From the NCBI GenBank assembly GCA_945900695.1, contig CAMDJU010000005.1:1-27581 (forward strand): a DNA stretch of 27,581 bases. The letters are read 5' to 3'. Of the stretch, positions 25,101 to 25,344 are shown in pieces. This stretch comes from Bordetella parapertussis. GTDB taxonomy: Bacteria > Pseudomonadota > Gammaproteobacteria > Burkholderiales > Burkholderiaceae_C. The position numbers were made by a program, and so were the translations under genes. The number at the start of each line of letters is the position of its first letter. The stretch's first letter is position 1. The notes under the pieces were generated by a model that made no database searches, was not told the origin of the DNA, and saw nothing but the letters and a program-made list of their open reading frames with translations.

Positions 25101-25228
25101 TGTCGCAGCCAAGTGACTTCAACAGATCCAACCTCAGCCCGTCGGGACTGATGGGCGCTGTGGCCAAGTTGGGCCAATGGTTGGGTTGGGGCAGCGCTGA
25201 AGGGCAAGAGCCCTCAGACCGTGGCTAA
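2..25228 (+). CDS. Giant multidomain repeat protein, probable secreted or surface adhesin (5' partial)
   Basis: The frame is open from base 2 to the TAA at 25226-25228, about 8,408 residues, with no stop at the left edge, so the real start and any signal peptide or TPS domain are upstream. The GTG at 53 is only an internal valine codon. Visible domains in order: beta-helix, ten ~180-residue beta units with EF-hand-like loops, amphipathic beta-rich centre, RTX repeats, cadherin-like domains, two Asp-box propellers, six discoidin-like domains, a second beta-helix, a Thr/Pro linker and a proline-rich tail. I saw no cysteine in the translation. These are hallmarks of giant exported adhesins (FHA-type and RTX-type families). 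Adhesion or a role in biofilm or prey/particle contact is inference. No autotransporter barrel, LPxTG or PEP-CTERM sorting signal ends the protein, so export through a two-partner or type I system is likely but unproven. The open frame across so many near-repeats argues for a real gene under selection. Confidence 0.9.
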   Translation, partial: QSASSTVTAAGALSISSVRGNITQAAGASLSGLGATLDAGAGMALGSVSASSGLLSLTTRAGSVTDADTTDNIDLSGGSIWISASESIGENVLAGGRVAEGGLAANALDLNTATISAVAAGGLRLNSAGSLTVDKIGSISGSLGLVSSDGGDIALTVAGDRLTVATGAQVSAVAGGQIALSVDNVANTSVLGIAGQVSAEDGAVKLAADASVNLVAASSTPLAMNDRIRTAGDVVITAGSGLRIVNAAGANAAGTFGRSDSPGVIRIVGNQTIAADQRLALQISGEDDDQSDQLQVTGTLTVSDGSAIDIKLANKLQPRLDRSYGLIEAGTVVGHFDSGTGLFGFDDGSALLQLTAESSGTPAVENGLSLQVVQRPGADALKITAHSQADKDKLGSFFNSPYFGQERVYSVGMTVQAAEFLTVDGSFSLSSNLKDIGLSDGKSVTGAQSWVIGGNDLHAFVGLNGPYRLDTDHDGQLGDEKPNTSAAGFELTGLDLGLVLFQAQPDPLKNSVRSWLSLSASAAQATEIGLPLVSMRAEDLQVQLNLGSDGSVVDHSVAMAVATGGKLADGTTNEVKTLDYKGTQGTLVRASGYIEVEVDGFFSVAGNLGFEKSIRSVTLADGTELEADTLSFGGEGLRAFAGVNGPYWRDLNDDRVFSEAEANPDSVGLAMNGVSFGLLLADAAPGATEGAGLQWTALKASAGSVAVVGLPDVTLAARNLAIDINLVNGVDADLDADSKVIDFAAGDEEFKVITGTGKTMTLDMAGESGRLLRASGSMDMRLGDFFEFNGSMGLERRVQEVTLADGSKAQTEMLSLGGTGLTGFVGLGPYGSDTNGNGQFEAREVNPNAKGLGVRDVEFGLAIFNGRAAHEGTQWLAMTGSVGGVDLMLGLPESLKLQVYDLGLDFNAVRHEAPATEAPRVHLAGAYTTDTNGSVILGSAVFGSGSENLTVTLDFGPTGVDRLSLKDIDLNQPAALPLVRAAASGVAQVSSLIVAGSFAEGDVITLTGLTDSPLSYQVVLSDLQNQAKVAYTLEQVQTGLAAKLRDLINDADDSVLVSATGLGTVIQLEAEDEDFTLEVSVDGLGDLLRMDSATVAAGKISSVSLSGKAAALSAYFDLRGATSGLRLNVQTSPVHELFVRVQGEGGQSYSKLFFEGGQPLGTSNTLAYGYFDVQPAITALSSKVWITEGAPSALVFTEAEFALLGTAAVNRPVTLTLSLPAPATGTGVVGQLSTSVTAADRITVGGTAQALTLTGSVDDLAKFLSTAGKLSYTGKLTTLQAKLALPGNDAAWTAVNVGLMKDQVIDFADRSTTTVEDDRAIAVTTGTGQSLQLSHDGSRGTLMRASGGMALSLGGFVHAAGTLAIEKSSQTVTLADGKSVQTDMLTVGGTDLQMFVGVGGPYRTDTNGDGVVTTDDDINASAVGLSAVGGEFALGLFYEKALSQPRNWVALQASLAEVAMVGVPGLTATGSDIEVAINQVNGAGSSANTQVINFAAKPLDVSTGYGTKATLDMAGSQGQLMRASGAFDINLGDFVYVNGTLGFEKSATSVTLADGRSALVDSLTVGGSALNGFVGVGGAYHVDSNRDGNINAQDTPNSAARGFVLTNAEFALALLKGQDVTVQSGDSANVKKLKNDTLSLGGLGWMGLEVSADQVGFVGGDALTIQAKNLSVEVNQVLGISGAQDPAALVVDFGAKPLQVLTGTGTQRTLDVDGDKGPLIRATGDVEIAVGGFFYLGGSLGFEKSTRDLVLEDGSTASHDVMTVGGSNLQAFAGINGGPIKDTNNSGKIDAEDLPGLDAVGFSMSGVEFALVVASEREVVRSVLLKDLDWVDVAVSSRVQVAVATGDSSDAGIYLSTDGGVSWAQSSAPSNLAYTSVTVSADGQTLLATVDDGGLVRSTDGGATWVSLAKVTADRYTDAVVLKDGALLSLDQQSLRSLAVLTLSGKLVQGDVIALAIDGHPAVVYRVTAADLRDGSSKASEAKVLSTVAGKLRDAFNRQSGTGVTVSAFDGSLVFTAQAGSDGFGDLALSARSKGLVASFNQDADNKRKQSDGLVLDGTYAVGDTITLKGLAKGDIKFTVGSKDLTVKGDGSGGKASATQVLANIATQLRKLIAAADGVKVDVSGNDALLVLTAKADNTAFVLEASETAAKGTLVQTRSDLLSKLKGSVRLGVQATPTTDFVWTDQASYSDVPSANWSAVARFDGGTQAVLASASVDSVGVPGRLYLMNLADDAGKLATHWEDITRNIEDNTDWAAVAVNQGQVAQGGAQAVAAGRVLLAAAADGAVYLADTSAEDWDWSLVLAEADWRALAVSDDGRTLVAAAGGADGVLQVSSDGGVTWRQVSGSAGLDWQSVAISGDGRQVTAVAKGQGIYTFGVIASAAQATRVALEAEAASARLVGVPDVTIAVRDVSVSINLADKATKRVIDFANSDFSVLTGPKSVRLLSMDGANQEMISVSAGLTLELADYVYLDGTASFEKRSDSVTLADGTKVAVDALTVGAANVQAFAGLGGAYRFDSNADGVVDDSDLVNPDSVGFSLSNASMGLGLFYAKAGQINADKVSLDGVRWLALSVSTDAVEVVGLPTLTLQATEFGVQVNQVHNLKSGMSEARSVIDFYALDSQSKDNTLAYAVRTGPDAELALEMDGAQGPLLRVQGQVSAQVGDFLSLSGGLYFEQSTKTLTLNETADEVQRLSVLGSARSQPTIDPTKAAGYRLQFVVDGKTYTTADLARDASAQAIETALNTELLGSGDFLSGSSQTADGVQLDTLLLKGRYALGDVLQISGLTPQLLSYTVVANDLTADGKGSAVRASDAQVLSNVASQLRNLINAQTQSKAQASGTGSLLILTAKSAASTFALQVQKLGQTGAVSVERMDSSQAQAEAFELQGSWRVGDTITLSGLAGKALTYTVTTKDLQQGSQGKTGAALDEQVRNNVAAKLRALINGAPGGKVYAAGDAHIITLTARTVGSAGAFALGLSETGGTGNLATLSNPASATGTAVAQRELLLLSGQYAVGDEVVLTGVADEDVVYVLEDDDFTATGNGFGGPANAYQVAHNLARKLKATLDADKSATVSAVVEGAFIKFSAKKGGLAGAFELGVSVPESASFFLSQQARNDFDVRFTGALAGRNVEMLQVLSASNRLLLKPTVDVAEQEQGGVAKTVASRVLVIGGTGINARLATGNDAAALGLELKGLSLGMALATPVDVDDGRSWLTLEGRADGLTVLGTESLGLSLSGSNLGLQLNMGLGLTDAGMANTSTVDWSKSPLVIKPTATAPTLTLDLKASVFEVSGSMNLGLGETLSATGTVVLSRQEIEVEVAGRSEAVEGFFLGASDVSVTVQGIALQNAALALALLRPADPAAGDDRSWLAVRASAEGLKLNAAQLGLPDDLLELEATSLAFEMNQAIGYRGAIANSEVMNLAGSGRNEVERALTVRTGSQSSESLDFSDAAGEFMRLAFDASLSISDVLSVSGSFGLAAMGLRSATLDNGSRRSLRTTLITARNVDVQLGQGAGSDAFVGLSLQDASLGLALMQDPSTQASFVGLQAGAGSASLEGVPGLTLSGSGMSLSLNMGPSAGALKGRVVDFSQGDIDGNGRNDGLTPMLLQGRSVADLKSTSAQVQAEGAFTVELRTPGAAQTDPALLSGAANLRFEVDAGGPMKIAASGLSAVVNVAGQRAGVVDGQMGLVLPGQGYALDLQASLSLPIPGLRGTALMGEVDLAINRTGQALNQTITVGGQDVQVRFARAADVTDFAIRNIDASIEGLLADTLSTLAKEMNRANAYLLADEDLPLIGRSLEDLLQISDELSLGQHVLDYLAQDAAAFGAKAVPTLRGLEAYLRDNWQVGSGGTSGLRFNLDQSGLDLGFTGEVSTAVKGMDLQLEGALGQVGVSVNGVMEVDASFKAALDFDIALDWSNGFAAKLDLRELSFDGSLSAQDVILNANLGPLGLSIGRPDDPTVGGVAGTKWQRGSLDAKLSGDISFVKGALKIDAPSDKNYFNVVLPIYASIAGIDLASDPSKAPSVSISASPLEGRFAVDAKNLEQLANFSKISVADLITALPNVLSYLQTIDVDQLGLSGLPFVEQSVGELLDVASVFKMEVIDRINFDRPMKLWEPGADEQALASGTVAPAEGTTFAVLKDSASLTGAASLFAASMAGYWITVKGVNADGAERSLTTQIIDVAADGTRVSLSNNFAQDLRSVRYTVHQEIEKIQTIDEFIAAVNTSGLLGDRKVTYDAAIGDLRIPVQFEGALLDLETPINLGLGQDSPVALTTSANGQVKVGIDAGFDLVLSLGGNKFGLAIDDFSASADIELAVLDLTVAAQLGFLGLQAGGEGSGSGVKLKALATLALDRTPDQAGGARFALAELLSSEALGSITVDVSGSASASLKGLSVSAGSASMPLDDELELALYVPDLLDWRNVEVRNSPFNLQESIANGSLPAGAVVVVLPDLGSLLDVRNIDFGDIVEAVRFGLEIVDDLAADQAFYTAQLPVINSSLSELMVLGDTWLGKLQDVMDEPVDGLEAAERALETALDLPADLLDLSIDNASGKLMLDLNLKLAYANEFGLNLDLQSLADLAGLALPDGLGQFLDASGEGTVALALGADLQLRLGMTLPKQAGELPKIGLENYDAKTQKGTRVALKARMAAEDVNLNFKVGPLEMGVKGGSLVLDADGKNDADDVVDDALADAASLTLTWVDGKPVIETLGAFDMGLPLTAKIFGKDIKIGQLQVSTNPTLGSGGIAALVNELAGKAAADAPDALVVKLPDFDLAAAGRSTLMQLLYDPTNVLDGIDLGLGAVQDLFQSSVAADLPFIGTGLADTGAVIAGLRAGLLQDLRAKLSGEGKPVELIREELFNVFSGLDILLDWNGDELITVDDVSVGFYGFNGNLVSTWKPGLPLPTGGVDAIRFDMNLGGRVVGAGLDLPLDISLPGFDLDVDGGFSLEASWEYDFGFGLSASKGFFLGANTGEDADVAELRLNVAAYLDGDPTDADTVSAFEGRGKLLFFEAEVIDRDTDTSKPGHQGSGLRGTLNLDIQGNDAGQLTLDQLLSSPETAMAADFDVNADLRLGVSLSAVGMPKLMSDLVIDWDWGLGDATLEFPEISIQNLRLDMKSAVADFLLPIATSVANVAAPFRDVVDALTAPMPDLGMLLDPPRKSLGLASDNTLRGFIDTVNELTRQAKPSLGLQRIDWAFLDAVKFALDMPEAIKSLLSFGAGLPLGSIYGLGTSNVRFVKGDGSSASNTSSNTELYKAIAGITSQASGGSSASTERSGLQFMPYLTDIGNWAKIFSGGNATLFTYELPLLEFDFVFNEILASVPIPFPPLSWISIDIGAIGSVSAFVDLSFGFDTFGVQKAIASGNPFDTLDGFYVNDWTLPAFKNGQVVPGTGGKEKPEFGLKLEAGLLGGIGITGVASAGVGGSISLAITADMNDIKTGTVSRDANGQVTGVRYVGDGKIRASEALGMMLYPGLIPGIPGGPLNLFDLTFQASLAPYIWGKTFLTGTLSFKLFELKLPSLTLSAPTVKPELGFVKGGVLTLNMGTRASDRLYLNTEDSAESVILSGLANGVVDVEFLGFHKRFSGVTQVVVDMGAGNDTLDASRLLNAVTLDVRGGDGSDTVKMGKGGGQVVDLLGDNNLSAFADSDAGVTFVTGLGNDKLFGGRGNDVLFAGAGNNQLTGGAGGDTLYAVMGQNRLVGGEGADRYVFVGELGNNSLSEAGTEATDLDFSGLIPDAIMRIIGPAAGAPAVSIPAQFNVLRDGKSRIVFTGTPFAGNAADPMTVTLASRDGVFEAVSDDGVIVSGQDSARTFTGSLADLNRFFTNADKILYTHVAQEDQRRLTVTVMQNGLLHQASAELNAVQAFTPEGGVNQAWADLSVQGQVMVAVSPAGKGQMGIYVSRDGGLSWDSAQSLDPGGVVASSSASEGLVASTQGTLNLFDGSSATRYVNTSIENPGRILALASPAVLTGLKFTTSADAPERDPTRYALFGANELLSWGEGGWSLMAQGATNLPEARNASSDVSFANTRSFKYYQLVYTELRPVMVSATASPGAVVGGGEGVEKAIDGSTGSKHLNRNKVDAGMVITLSHEAVIGSLSLTTGNDGPDRDPMRYVLLGSNEELAWADASWTQIATGQTGLSTVRRATNTVSFDNSQSFKHYKLVLTDLRNATTAFGMQVTEVKLGGALNSNAKAASAPRVSELQLVSAASGDNKFMDIQTATPGLLFNLQGADVLRGLNFTSGKDSPQSDPTRYALFGANEDLAWDNTGWSALASGATGLTEARLSTSHVGFANSASYRYYKLVYTEQRATMVSATASPGAITPNGEGVDRAIDGRNDSKYLNRNKVDAGLLVTLSGSAVVDSLTLTTGNDGADRDPMRYELLGSNFDLTWVDTGWTQIATGQTGLSTARRAANTVTFANTQSFKHYKLMLVDLRNAATAFGMQVSEVRLGNALSSNAATSSTVQLAELGLVTASSDMASPGAVPFGSGAAAALDGDRGTKYVNAAKAGSGLLTALPVARVVNRIDFTSANNESGSDPMRFVLLGSNTPLAWDSSAWTQVASAATGLSTTRGATSSVSLANSQSFQYYKLVFTELRSADADEMQIAGVYLDGMLPAGQGFDHVSVSPNGQQMAALSNAGMVAISRDGGVNWTLVRAPADDYTDVLITNEGRVLLADRAGSERYSYSGLFGITLWDDRDTPGALRELAPDGRSWTTLNLPSRNWQDLNAAGDGKSLLGVTSRASNGASAGAIYQGLLGTLIDSVTASSGNVPSGEGASDVVDGNSASKHVNRDKAGSGLVFTLSQPDVVTSLQFTSANDASERDPMTFTIFGSNGAADWSSTGWTQVGQGSTGLGTARRVEAAAVGFANTTAYKHYKVVMTSLRNNTSASAMQVAEIKLASNGSTIAAGLGQNGITWTDVTRGALNNGDWLSVNADASGKHWVASTNSGQIFYADTNAANWKWTQVGTLGQGTRVAISADGTALVATASGKNGGVWMSKDLGASWVQAAGRGEMGVRKGSDWVGATIDGATGMVTALAENQAILRFDAPSASAALNLRLPDALMVASDEATPLTFAAGSLYDADLLKTPVAGDNTPVVSVQFDVTQGAFGVSGADATRWGVSFSATASGVKLSGTVGKLSSFLAEVGNLQFMPGQKGIAGPMVVTLSDGVNTVVREVPLVVQKPVALKASYNAGNFEILATGGNALRLSRSPLDEVRLGLLADELTVVRLSDAPLVVRASEGADQTTMDLGNTLAADGLPRTLRLEDVDSGPSEMQDDTLGLRFKPVASSTTKNVVTLANGKLVSGVENIEWDQTLGTLRLSGDSIVIKAQGDGPIDLGNTRLVIDAQTLVIDGDLRVKDTSRIALNITEKITLTGIKLYGVNGAADTNLAVATVLSKDAKGAVQAQVVQSVKLAIPEGGGAVDLSAYVTEGAGLQITPPEGVAISLGGKGGGLALDPSKIKGDTTLVIGSSGGSNPVAMGGGDSELVLPVALTIQSSGVGGKVEVAGSVKGKKLTIFGPGNTTVFANGTVLAMSQGTVIDDAIRFDGNVVMSMGDAATKQAGDLRVTGRVNGSTGSADVLNLSAYQGSISIDGRVGAGIGATAQSIAITQAGRNFGADTSQAVANADGSFTYQGVILTGGSGSGATADIRVKDGVVVGVSLVSVGGGFKVGDTLSAARAQLGDLAARTAAERDGWALRLQVRELANIEGLVVSNAMNVTFGERVYVDGDITIQASGKVVFSDTVVLRNGGQLIIQGAQEVVFYKGVEFAANAQGQAGALRVTASNGSVSFLSGMFAGQNDAMSWAGISRLDLQSPQLSTQLGSLSVAGVNVVLSEAPGFANLNLNLDALNLDTQRLTMPASSGVKVNMNLGLLDMDAAQGIGAQNAFLKVNAQQIVAQTDTGSIFMEITGSKAVALDAKTLTQGDINIRLTAADTLSAQVLAQGKIDVAGSGSLTLTPGSRLESKGGSIQVTSVGDLVASGTTLIADVALLKAGQAINAVDSASAPAVSISGDLRLEAVSGIGDFGYGRFLINNLNSTASVSAYNEKSGDVVLAGANGLTLSAAGVKSDAPGDAWVGLLTGTGSITELGQVVARSNNVVRLTGSTWMARPSSGSTTNPPTDTSTGPTTGPTTNPPTDTSTGPATGLTLNPPTDTTTGPSTGPSTDTSTGPSTGASALTKISVDAQKVGDAIRTGVRLGVSEGLDTFNRLMERSFSLNALSESGSARVLTQGPVMSKAVQTTLSSYSPAAMPVFGLGVTSSPQSTAQLLDMAMAVVQQTPSAVARDTETLGNWVSRTAPAINPAEASTAPEASPDGQKTPPGALESRPEPSVPTPNNDGGLSAPIDPSPPTLPAPSSGVQWLLPADDVAVWTEGLSQPSDFNRSNLSPSGLMGAVAKLGQWLGWGSAEGQEPSDRG
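1235..2760 (+). repeat. Beta-unit repeats R1-R3 with EF-hand-like loops
   Basis: Three tandem units begin near 1235, 1760 and 2312. Each reads: LLRASG-type strand, G-[DG]-F-F strand, GxxxFEKS, VTLADG, LxxGGxxLxxFxGxxGPY, an acidic loop, [AS]xG-[FL]xxxxxxFGLxLF, W-x-[AS]-L, [VM]xGLP, and I-D-F-A. The loops are DTDHDGQLGDE (1409), DLNDDRVFSEAE (1949) and DTNGNGQFEARE (2498); the first and third have the D-x-[DN]-x-[DN]-G calcium-loop spacing of EF-hands and dockerins. Loop-to-loop period is 540 and 549 bp (180 and 183 residues). I know no named family for the whole unit. Confidence 0.75.
2972..3895 (+). other. Insertion in unit R3: module M1 plus cadherin/Ig-like domain
   Basis: Unit R3 is followed by about 1.1 kb of foreign module sequence before its expected closing strand (KDQVIDFADR, near 3900). 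First comes module M1 (2972-3250; GSFAEGDVITLTGL, then a LRDLIND helix), the first of six related modules in the protein. Then a cadherin/Ig-like segment (about 3521-3895) with the phrase ITEGAPSALVF and the closing signature LTLTGSVDDLAKFL, as seen in cadherin-like domains of bacterial giant adhesins. The exact junctions are approximate. Confidence 0.55.
4025..5461 (+). repeat. Beta-unit repeats R4-R6 with EF-hand-like loops
   Basis: Units begin at LMRASG (4025), LMRASG (4559) and LIRATG (5156), steps of 534 and 597 bp. Acidic loops are DTNGDGVVTTDD (4214), DSNRDGNINAQD (4748) and DTNNSGKIDAED (5345), all close to the dockerin/EF-hand consensus. R5 and R6 share the strand GFEKS before VTLADG or VLEDG. 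R6 is interrupted after FALVVASE by a complete propeller, and resumes at about 7150 with TRVALEAEAASARLVGVP, the equivalent of the 'W-x-AL...GLP' strands in the uninterrupted units. Confidence 0.75.
5462..7129 (+). other. Asp-box beta-propeller 1, seven blades, inserted in unit R6
   Basis: Successive blade starts can be read as DWVDVAV, YTSVTVSADG, YTDAVVLKDG, NWSAVARFDGG, DWAAVAVNQG, DWRALAVSDDG and DWQSVAISGDG, which makes seven. Asp-box/BNR motifs (S-x-D-x-G-x-[ST]-W) lie at 5567 (STDGGVSW), 5693 (STDGGATW) and 7001 (SSDGGVTW). Such boxes occur in sialidases, sortilin/Vps10 and Ycf48-like propellers and are structural turns, not a catalytic site; I see no sialidase arginine triad or FRIP motif, so an enzyme role is not supported. 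Between blades three and four, modules M2 and M3 are spliced in. Confidence 0.7.
5819..6457 (+). repeat. Modules M2 and M3 within propeller 1
   Basis: Two ~100-residue modules follow each other at 5819-6106 and 6155-6457. The shared pattern is: xLxGxYxxGDxIxLxGL, a Y-x-V strand, xxDL, a Gly/Ser-rich loop, a helix xVLxNVAxxLRxLI, then VxVxAxxxxLxxTA. M3 is the clearest (TYAVGDTITLKGL, NIATQLRKLIAAADG). The layout, two strands, a helix and two strands, resembles small modules met in bacterial giant surface proteins; I cannot assign a named family. Confidence 0.65.
7364..8296 (+). repeat. Beta-unit repeats R7 and the first part of R8
   Basis: R7 begins at 7364 (MISVSAG in place of LLRASG) and carries the loop DSNADGVVDDSD at 7553. 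R8 begins at 7955 (LLRVQG, then GDFLSLSGGLYFEQS). R8 lacks an EF-hand-like loop: after QRLSVLG, where the other units have LxVGG, it opens into a linker (GYRLQFVVDGKTYTT) and three M modules, and its remaining strands return only at about 9490. Confidence 0.7.
8297..9310 (+). repeat. Modules M4, M5 and M6 inserted in unit R8
   Basis: Three consecutive copies of the ~100-residue module lie at 8297-8602, 8642-8953 and 9008-9310. Diagnostic strings are GRYALGDVLQISGL / NVASQLRNLINAQ, GSWRVGDTITLSGL / NVAAKLRALINGA and GQYAVGDEVVLTGV / NLARKLKATLDAD. M5 and M6 both end with an A-G-A-F-x-L-G strand. After M6 the host unit R8 resumes with VLVIGGTGINARL and then GLSLGMAL and RSWLTLEG. Confidence 0.7.
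9490..10800 (+). repeat. Beta-unit repeats: end of R8, then R9 and R10
   Basis: The end of R8 runs to about 9838. R9 (from 9839) has LDLKASVFEVSG, then an EGFFLGASDVSVTV strand replacing LTVGG, then RSWLAVRASAEG and LFEMNQ-like strands. R10 (from 10361) has MRLAFDASLSISD, SFVGLQAGAGSASLEGVPG and a VDFSQG strand. Neither has the DxNxDG loop at the usual point; R10 ends instead with DIDGNGRNDG (10769), another calcium-loop-like string. These copies are the most diverged of the family. Confidence 0.6.
10801..16620 (+). other. Central amphipathic beta-rich region of the giant protein
   Basis: About 1,940 residues of alternating hydrophobic/polar strands (for example VNLNFKVGPLEMGVKGG) separated by helical stretches. 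A motif close to [DGQ]LP-[LFV]-[IV]-x-x-[SG]-[LV] recurs at 11363 (DLPLIGRSLEDLL), 12230 (GLPFVEQSVGELL), 13463 (QLPVINSSLSELM) and 14426 (DLPFIGTGLAD), each near a helix ending a beta block. Further acidic loops are DADGKNDADD (14009) and DWNGDELITVDD (14594). I do not recognise a named family. Similar architecture is known to me from giant proteins with RTX or LEPR-XLL features, but that link is only a recollection of style. Confidence 0.5.
16751..17182 (+). repeat. RTX (haemolysin-type) calcium-binding repeats
   Basis: Glycine/aspartate nonapeptide repeats of the GGxGxDxLx type: GAGNDTLDA, GGDGSDTVKM, GLGNDKLFG, GGRGNDVLF, GAGNNQLTG, GGAGGDTLY and GGEGADRYVF. These form the calcium-binding parallel beta-roll of the RTX family and usually accompany type I secretion. 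A preceding strand region (about 16621-16750) resembles the lead-in seen before RTX arrays. The block sits two thirds of the way along the visible protein, not at the C-terminus. Confidence 0.85.
17234..17533 (+). other. Cadherin/Ig-like domain before propeller 2
   Basis: The segment contains IVFTGTPFAGNAADPMTVTL, GVFEAVSDDGVIVSG and the closing pattern FTGSLADLNRFF...ILYT, then a LTVTVMQNG strand. The 'xLxGxxxxLNxFLxxxxxIxYT' ending is typical of cadherin-like or bacterial Ig-like domains in large adhesins. It matches the segment at about 3521-3895 and the one at 21140-21520. Confidence 0.6.
17792..19336 (+). repeat. Discoidin-like (F5/8 type C) domains D1-D4, a 798-bp tandem duplication
   Basis: D1 (17792-18115), D2 (18116-18538), D3 (18581-18913) and D4 (18914-19336) share LNRNKVDAG, D-P-[MT]-R-Y-x-L-[FL]-G-[AS]-N, W-x-x-[IL]-A-x-G and FKxYKLV-x-T-x-LR. 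This is the galactose-binding-like beta-sandwich pattern of F5/8 type C domains, which bind glycans or lipids; the ligand here is unknown. D1-D2 equals D3-D4 displaced by exactly 798 bp with no frame-changing indel from about 17940 to 18538. D1 and D3 are shorter and lack both the SPGxxxxGEG-AIDG start and the MQVxExxL end. Confidence 0.75.
19379..19816 (+). repeat. Discoidin-like domain D5
   Basis: This copy begins ELGLVTASSDMASPG, carries AALDGDRGTKYVN, SGSDPMRFVLLGSN, WTQVASAATGLS, FQYYKLVFTELR and ends MQIAGVYLDG. It is a complete copy more diverged than D2 and D4, with the LNRNK stretch changed to VNAAKAGSG. Confidence 0.7.
20252..20680 (+). repeat. Discoidin-like domain D6
   Basis: Complete copy: VTASSGNVPSGEGASDVVDG, SKHVNRDKAGSG, ASERDPMTFTIFGSN, WTQVGQGSTGLG, YKHYKVVMTSLR and MQVAEIKLAS. 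It stands alone inside blade four of propeller 2, about 430 bp after D5, so it was probably inserted or moved separately from the D1-D5 block. Confidence 0.7.
21140..21520 (+). other. Cadherin/Ig-like domain after propeller 2
   Basis: Segment with LTFAAGSLYDADLLKTPV, FDVTQGAFGVSG, then VKLSGTVGKLSSFLAEVGNL and MVVTLSDGVNTVVREVPLVV. It pairs with the domain at 17234-17533, so propeller 2 and its discoidin-like inserts are framed by two related beta-sandwich domains. Confidence 0.6.
21540..24300 (+). other. C-terminal beta-helix-like region
   Basis: Short hydrophobic/Gly/Asp strands such as LVIDAQTLVIDGDLRV, VTFGERVYVDGDITI, GKVVFSDTVVLRNGG and IDVAGSGSLTLTPGS give the rung pattern of a right-handed beta-helix, similar to FHA-like proteins. 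The sequence DGDITIQASGKVVFSD is a good example. Third-position AAA, CAA and TTG codons look commoner here than in most of the gene. The helix call rests on pattern only. Confidence 0.55.
24323..24505 (+). repeat. 48-bp tandem repeat encoding a Thr/Pro-rich linker
   Basis: Copies start at 24323, 24371 and 24419, each 48 bp and coding for the 16-residue unit TTNPPTDTSTGPTTGP or a close variant. A fourth, shorter copy follows with 12 bp missing, built on a 12-bp sub-unit (ggtccgagcact) that itself repeats. The repeat keeps the frame, and the peptide is low-complexity and probably an extended stalk between the beta-helix and the tail. Confidence 0.85.
24506..25228 (+). other. C-terminal helical and proline-rich tail
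   Basis: After the linker comes a helical stretch (KISVDAQKVGDAIRTGVRLG, then EGLDTFNRLMERSF), a mixed segment, then a proline-rich piece (EASPDGQKTPPGALESRPEP, PPTLPAPSS). The protein ends LMGAVAKLGQWLGWG followed by SAEGQEPSDRG. I recognise no autotransporter barrel, sortase motif, PEP-CTERM anchor or classical RTX secretion signal. Confidence 0.6.
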
Positions 25229-25244
25229 ACCCTTCACCAATTGC

Positions 25245-25281
25245 CATCCTGACCCATCCCAGTTTGCCCAGGGTCAGGGTG
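25245..25281 (+). terminator. Hairpin after the giant gene, probable terminator
   Basis: Beginning 17 bases after the TAA, an 11-bp stem (CATCCTGACCC pairing with GGGTCAGGGTG, one G-T wobble) encloses a 15-base loop. The core CCTGACCC/GGGTCAGG is a perfect inverted repeat. Only a weak T-rich run follows (gcttgcttgggtt), so it may be an imperfect intrinsic terminator or a transcript-end stabiliser. Confidence 0.5.
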
Positions 25282-25344
25282 AGCTTGCTTGGGTTGACTC
25301 ATGGCCATGGTGACAGGGACAGGCATGTGGTGAATTCGTTCACA

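Noticed and set aside
25264..25266. TTG start for the MFS transporter
   Set aside because: It lies inside the hairpin after the giant gene and adds 27 residues without membrane or conserved character; ATG 25345 fits the family start better.
25294..25330. Possible promoter for the MFS gene from ttgact at 25294
   Set aside because: No acceptable -10 box is seen 16-18 bases downstream.
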